The translations under genes and the position numbers were made by a program. Shown in pieces: positions 5,326 to 7,057 of a DNA stretch of 7,057 nucleotides. Each line of letters opens with the position of its first letter. The stretch's first letter is position 1. The DNA is from Actinomycetes bacterium (GTDB lineage: Bacteria; Actinomycetota; Aquicultoria; CAJVYJ01; JAUVQD01). The stretch is taken from the NCBI GenBank assembly GCA_030605305.1, contig JAUWIO010000033.1, positions 1 through 7,057 on the forward strand, written 5' to 3'. Below the pieces are notes generated by a model. It was not told the origin of the DNA. It saw only the letters and a list, made by a program, of their open reading frames with translations, and ran no database searches.

Positions 5326-6204
5326 TATCTTTTGCCGGGACATCGCCAAATCGACTTCGGCCATCAAATCTTCAATGCCCCCAAACACGTCCACCTCGTA
5401 TCGAGTCACGCGACGGCTCTCTTCCAGCCGCAAGGCTTCGTCGTTTTGGTCATTCCGCTTAGCCAACGCAGCCTCCAAGCGGCCCAGATGTTCATCAGTA
5501 TCGAATGACCCTCCGTCCCTAGTCATGACAATGAACTCGTCGCCGCCGACTCTCGCTATCAGGTCCGAGCTCGGGAAAGCATCGGCCAGGGCCGACCCGA
5601 ACTCCTTTAGGACTTGATCGCCGACGCGATGCCCGTATCGCTTATTTGTCTGCTGAAACCCGTCGAGCACAAAAAAAATGAGCAGCAATTCATCATCTTG
5701 GCGGCGCGCCAACCTTAACTCCCGTTCGCCTAGGACTTCAAAACCCCGGCGATTATAGAGTCCTGTGAGGAGATCGACTAGAGAGAGCGAACGTATCTGG
5801 CCGCGCATTTGATGGCGCTTTATCGCATGACCGATAGACCGGGAGAGCGTCAACGGATCGAAACTGCCTTTTACGAGGTAGTCTTGGGCACCCTTCGCGA
5901 CCGCCTCGATCGCCAGAGTCTTATTCTCTAGGCTGGTCAAGACAAGTACAGGCGTCTCCGACGCACGGAGGATCGTCTTCTCGACTGCCTCAAGTCCGGT
6001 GCTGTCAGCGAGAAACATATCCAATAAAATGACGTCGGCAGGCCGGGTATCGTGTCCACCGAGCCCCTGATCGAGACGGTCTATGTGGCGCAATTGAAAC
6101 CTCGGGTTTTCGACACCGCTGAGGGCTTCCGTGATCGACCTTACGTCTCCTGGATTATCTGAGATCAGGAGAACGTCCGTATCTCTGTCAAGCATTGCCC
6201 CCAT
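5317..6204 (-). CDS. Response regulator with REC and degenerate GGDEF domains
   Basis: A 295-residue cytosolic two-domain protein. The receiver domain (about 10-130) has the acidic pocket in SDNPGD (D16, D20), phosphoacceptor D62 in ILLDMFLADS, T90 in LVLTS and K112 in YLVKGS. A complete receiver of this kind is phosphorylated by a histidine kinase, and none is encoded here. The GGDEF domain (about 143-295) starts DLLTGLYNRRGF and keeps RVGGDEF (218-224), N187 and D196. V179 (FVLDGF) replaces the first Asp of the usual DxD, a Mg2+ ligand, and the SxG before the last helices is SRR. No RxxD inhibitory site precedes GGDEF (PSSD instead). It may be an impaired diguanylate cyclase or a GTP or c-di-GMP sensor. 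The start is ATG 6204, 7 bases after AGGGG (6216-6212); ATG 6195 is an alternative. It is convergent with the nitroreductase and divergent from the TetR fragment. Confidence 0.9.
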   Translation of the reverse strand: MGAMLDRDTDVLLISDNPGDVRSITEALSGVENPRFQLRHIDRLDQGLGGHDTRPADVILLDMFLADSTGLEAVEKTILRASETPVLVLTSLENKTLAIEAVAKGAQDYLVKGSFDPLTLSRSIGHAIKRHQMRGQIRSLSLVDLLTGLYNRRGFEVLGERELRLARRQDDELLLIFFVLDGFQQTNKRYGHRVGDQVLKEFGSALADAFPSSDLIARVGGDEFIVMTRDGGSFDTDEHLGRLEAALAKRNDQNDEALRLEESRRVTRYEVDVFGGIEDLMAEVDLAMSRQKIQK

Positions 6205-6252
6205 TGTGTGTCCCCTGTCTCCATGCAATCGCTTGTTTGCCCTGTGCGATAG

Positions 6253-6282
6253 AGTATCCGATGACGCCTGAGGTACGGACAA
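6253..6282 (-). promoter_or_regulatory. Possible promoter of the REC-GGDEF gene
   Basis: On the minus strand TTGTCC (6282-6277) and GATACT (6258-6253) are 18 bases apart and each match consensus at 4/6. This would give a leader of about 40 bases before ATG 6204. Confidence 0.3.
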
Positions 6283-6929
6283 TTACCTTTTTCGGTCGTT
6301 TGGGAACCATAAGGTTAATCTGCCCTTGCCTTTCTGGTTTTGAGTCGGACTATTTTGTGTCCAAGGAAGACCTCCTCAATGCTTGCGTTGAAGTGAAAAC
6401 AATCGCCTTCGTCGAGCAGATCAAGCCGATCCTCGAGAAGACGGAACTGTCGGCTGTTGAGCGCCTGAACCGCTTTATGGGTCTTTCGGCCGGGTGGAAA
6501 GCTGCCAACATCGATCTGGTGATCGAGGTCGTCAAGGTGCTGTATCGGGCCGAGAACGCCACACTGCTTCAGAAGATGAACCAGCGAACGATTGAGCTGA
6601 TCTCTCCTCTTCTGGCGGCCATCATCGAACAAGGCGAAGCCGAAGGGTCGTTTGACGTCGCCCACCCAAAAGACACGGCTGAAATGATCCTACATCTCAG
6701 TAATATCTACCGTGAAATGAACGCGCGGGCGCTACTGGATATCCGGCAAAATCCCAGCGTCGTGACCACGATTAAGAGGCGGATCGACGCCTACCTCGAA
6801 GCCGTCACTAGAGTCTTGGGCGCGCCCGTGGGCGCGATCAATATCGATTACAGCGACTTTTTGGACGCGTTGGTCCAGGAAGACACGAGGAGAGCGGAGA
6901 GAGGAGAAAAGAACAATGGCATTCATTAA
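6261..6929 (+). CDS. TetR/AcrR-family regulator, 5'-truncated: helix-turn-helix missing
   Basis: From about 6345 onward the protein reads as the core and ligand-binding part of a TetR-family repressor. DYFVSKEDLLNACVE matches the end of the DNA-binding domain (YxYFxSKEDLL), then come long amphipathic helices through LNRFMGLSAGWKA, LLAAIIEQGEAEGSFD and the C-terminal RVLGAPVGAI. TetR proteins carry about 45 residues of three-helix DNA-binding domain before that YF. Here the upstream residues are unrelated (RTITFFGRLGTIRL), and no plus-strand frame of 6205-6350 encodes a helix-turn-helix. Possible starts are ATG 6261 (222 residues, weak SD) or GTG 6357; neither restores DNA binding. The 3' end overlaps the ABC permease gene by 14 bases. 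Such pairs usually have the regulator controlling the exporter, so this copy is probably a remnant or at most a ligand-binding, dimerising fragment. Confidence 0.75.
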   Translation: MTPEVRTITFFGRLGTIRLICPCLSGFESDYFVSKEDLLNACVEVKTIAFVEQIKPILEKTELSAVERLNRFMGLSAGWKAANIDLVIEVVKVLYRAENATLLQKMNQRTIELISPLLAAIIEQGEAEGSFDVAHPKDTAEMILHLSNIYREMNARALLDIRQNPSVVTTIKRRIDAYLEAVTRVLGAPVGAINIDYSDFLDALVQEDTRRAERGEKNNGIH

Positions 6930-7057
6930 CACCATGCTCAAGAACATCTGGAGGCGTAAATCAAGAACGATTCTGACCGTATTGGGCATCAGCATCGGTA
7001 TCGCCACCATCGTCTCGCTCGGCATCATCACCCAGGGAATGAAGGACTCGATGGAGA
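6916..7057 (+). CDS. ABC transporter permease, MacB/FtsX type, N-terminal part (runs off the right edge)
   Basis: Only 47 codons are present. A short basic N-terminus (MLKNIWRRKSRT) is followed by a hydrophobic helix starting ILTVLGISIGIA, then GIITQGMKDS. This is the characteristic start of MacB-PCD/FtsX-type permeases, which have one N-terminal TM helix, a periplasmic or external domain and then three more helices. Such permeases work with an ATPase subunit to move peptides, lipids or drugs or to transmit mechanical force. ATG 6916 has GAGGAG at 6901-6906 and lies within the end of the TetR-like gene (14-base overlap), so the two are translationally coupled. The ATPase gene would be expected beyond the window. 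Confidence 0.85.
   Translation, partial: MAFINTMLKNIWRRKSRTILTVLGISIGIATIVSLGIITQGMKDSME

Noticed and set aside
6195..6260. Extending the TetR-like gene upstream to TTG 6195
   Set aside because: This would run antisense over the REC-GGDEF start and its SD. The added residues are Cys/Pro-rich and unlike any TetR N-terminus.
6272..6287. GGTA...TACC inverted arms as a TetR-type operator
   Set aside because: Only four bases per arm pair and the centre does not match. The nearby TetR protein has no DNA-binding domain in any case.
486..6344. GGGTTTGAG at 486-494 and GGTTTTGAG at 6336-6344 as a direct repeat flanking the interior block
   Set aside because: Only eight of nine bases match, and the repeat is short. 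Two such matches are expected by chance in windows of this size, so it is no evidence of a target-site duplication.
6326..6356. TTGCCT and TATTTT as a promoter for the TetR fragment and ABC permease
   Set aside because: The spacing is 19 bases and the match is weak; it also overlaps the region where the TetR homology begins.

Overview
The window holds nine protein-coding genes or gene fragments, densely packed, with no RNA gene, insertion sequence or CRISPR array that I can see. GC content is moderate to high. Shine-Dalgarno (SD) sequences are strong and purine-rich (GGAGGAG, AAGGGAG, GGAGGGGAG, AGGGG), and TTG starts are frequent. A lipoprotein with a lipobox, a zinc-ribbon/transmembrane/WG-repeat protein, a TetR-ABC permease pair and a multiheme cytochrome fragment together suggest an environmental, possibly anaerobic or subsurface bacterium. 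A deep-branching actinobacterial or Firmicutes-like lineage would fit, but this is a guess from gene style and not a phylogenetic result.

Layout, left to right. (1) 1-471, minus: part of a multiheme c-type cytochrome with two CXXCH sites. It runs off the left edge and has no signal peptide at its 5' end. (2) 477-2799, minus: a tight operon transcribed leftward, in order a small soluble Rieske protein, an FAD/NAD(P) reductase with a 4-base ATGA overlap, and an inositol-monophosphatase-family phosphatase whose best start is a non-standard ATA. (3) 2894-2927: a strong hairpin terminator for the next gene. (4) 2968-3468, minus: a lipoprotein. (5) About 3484-3628: a divergent promoter region. (6) 3629-5292, plus: a zinc-ribbon/TM/WG-repeat protein and a nitroreductase whose SD overlaps the preceding stop codon. 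(7) 5317-6204, minus: a response-regulator GGDEF protein with degenerate cyclase residues, convergent with the nitroreductase. (8) About 6261-6929, plus: a TetR-family regulator that has lost its helix-turn-helix, overlapping (9) 6916 to the right edge, plus: the start of a MacB/FtsX-type ABC permease.

The redox theme (Rieske plus FAD reductase, nitroreductase, cytochrome) is consistent across the window, but I see no complete known pathway. The Rieske-reductase pair looks like a two-gene version of the architecture fused in AIFM3-type proteins. No oxygenase gene is present for it to serve.

The most unusual structural point is that both outermost genes read outward and both lack their 5' parts: the cytochrome lacks a signal peptide and the TetR lacks its DNA-binding domain. 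The interior, about 477-6345, therefore looks like a block that replaced or was inserted between two divergent genes. A chimeric assembly could give the same picture. Other points of interest are the ATA start, the GGDEF domain without its first metal-binding Asp, and the WG repeats that have no Trp.
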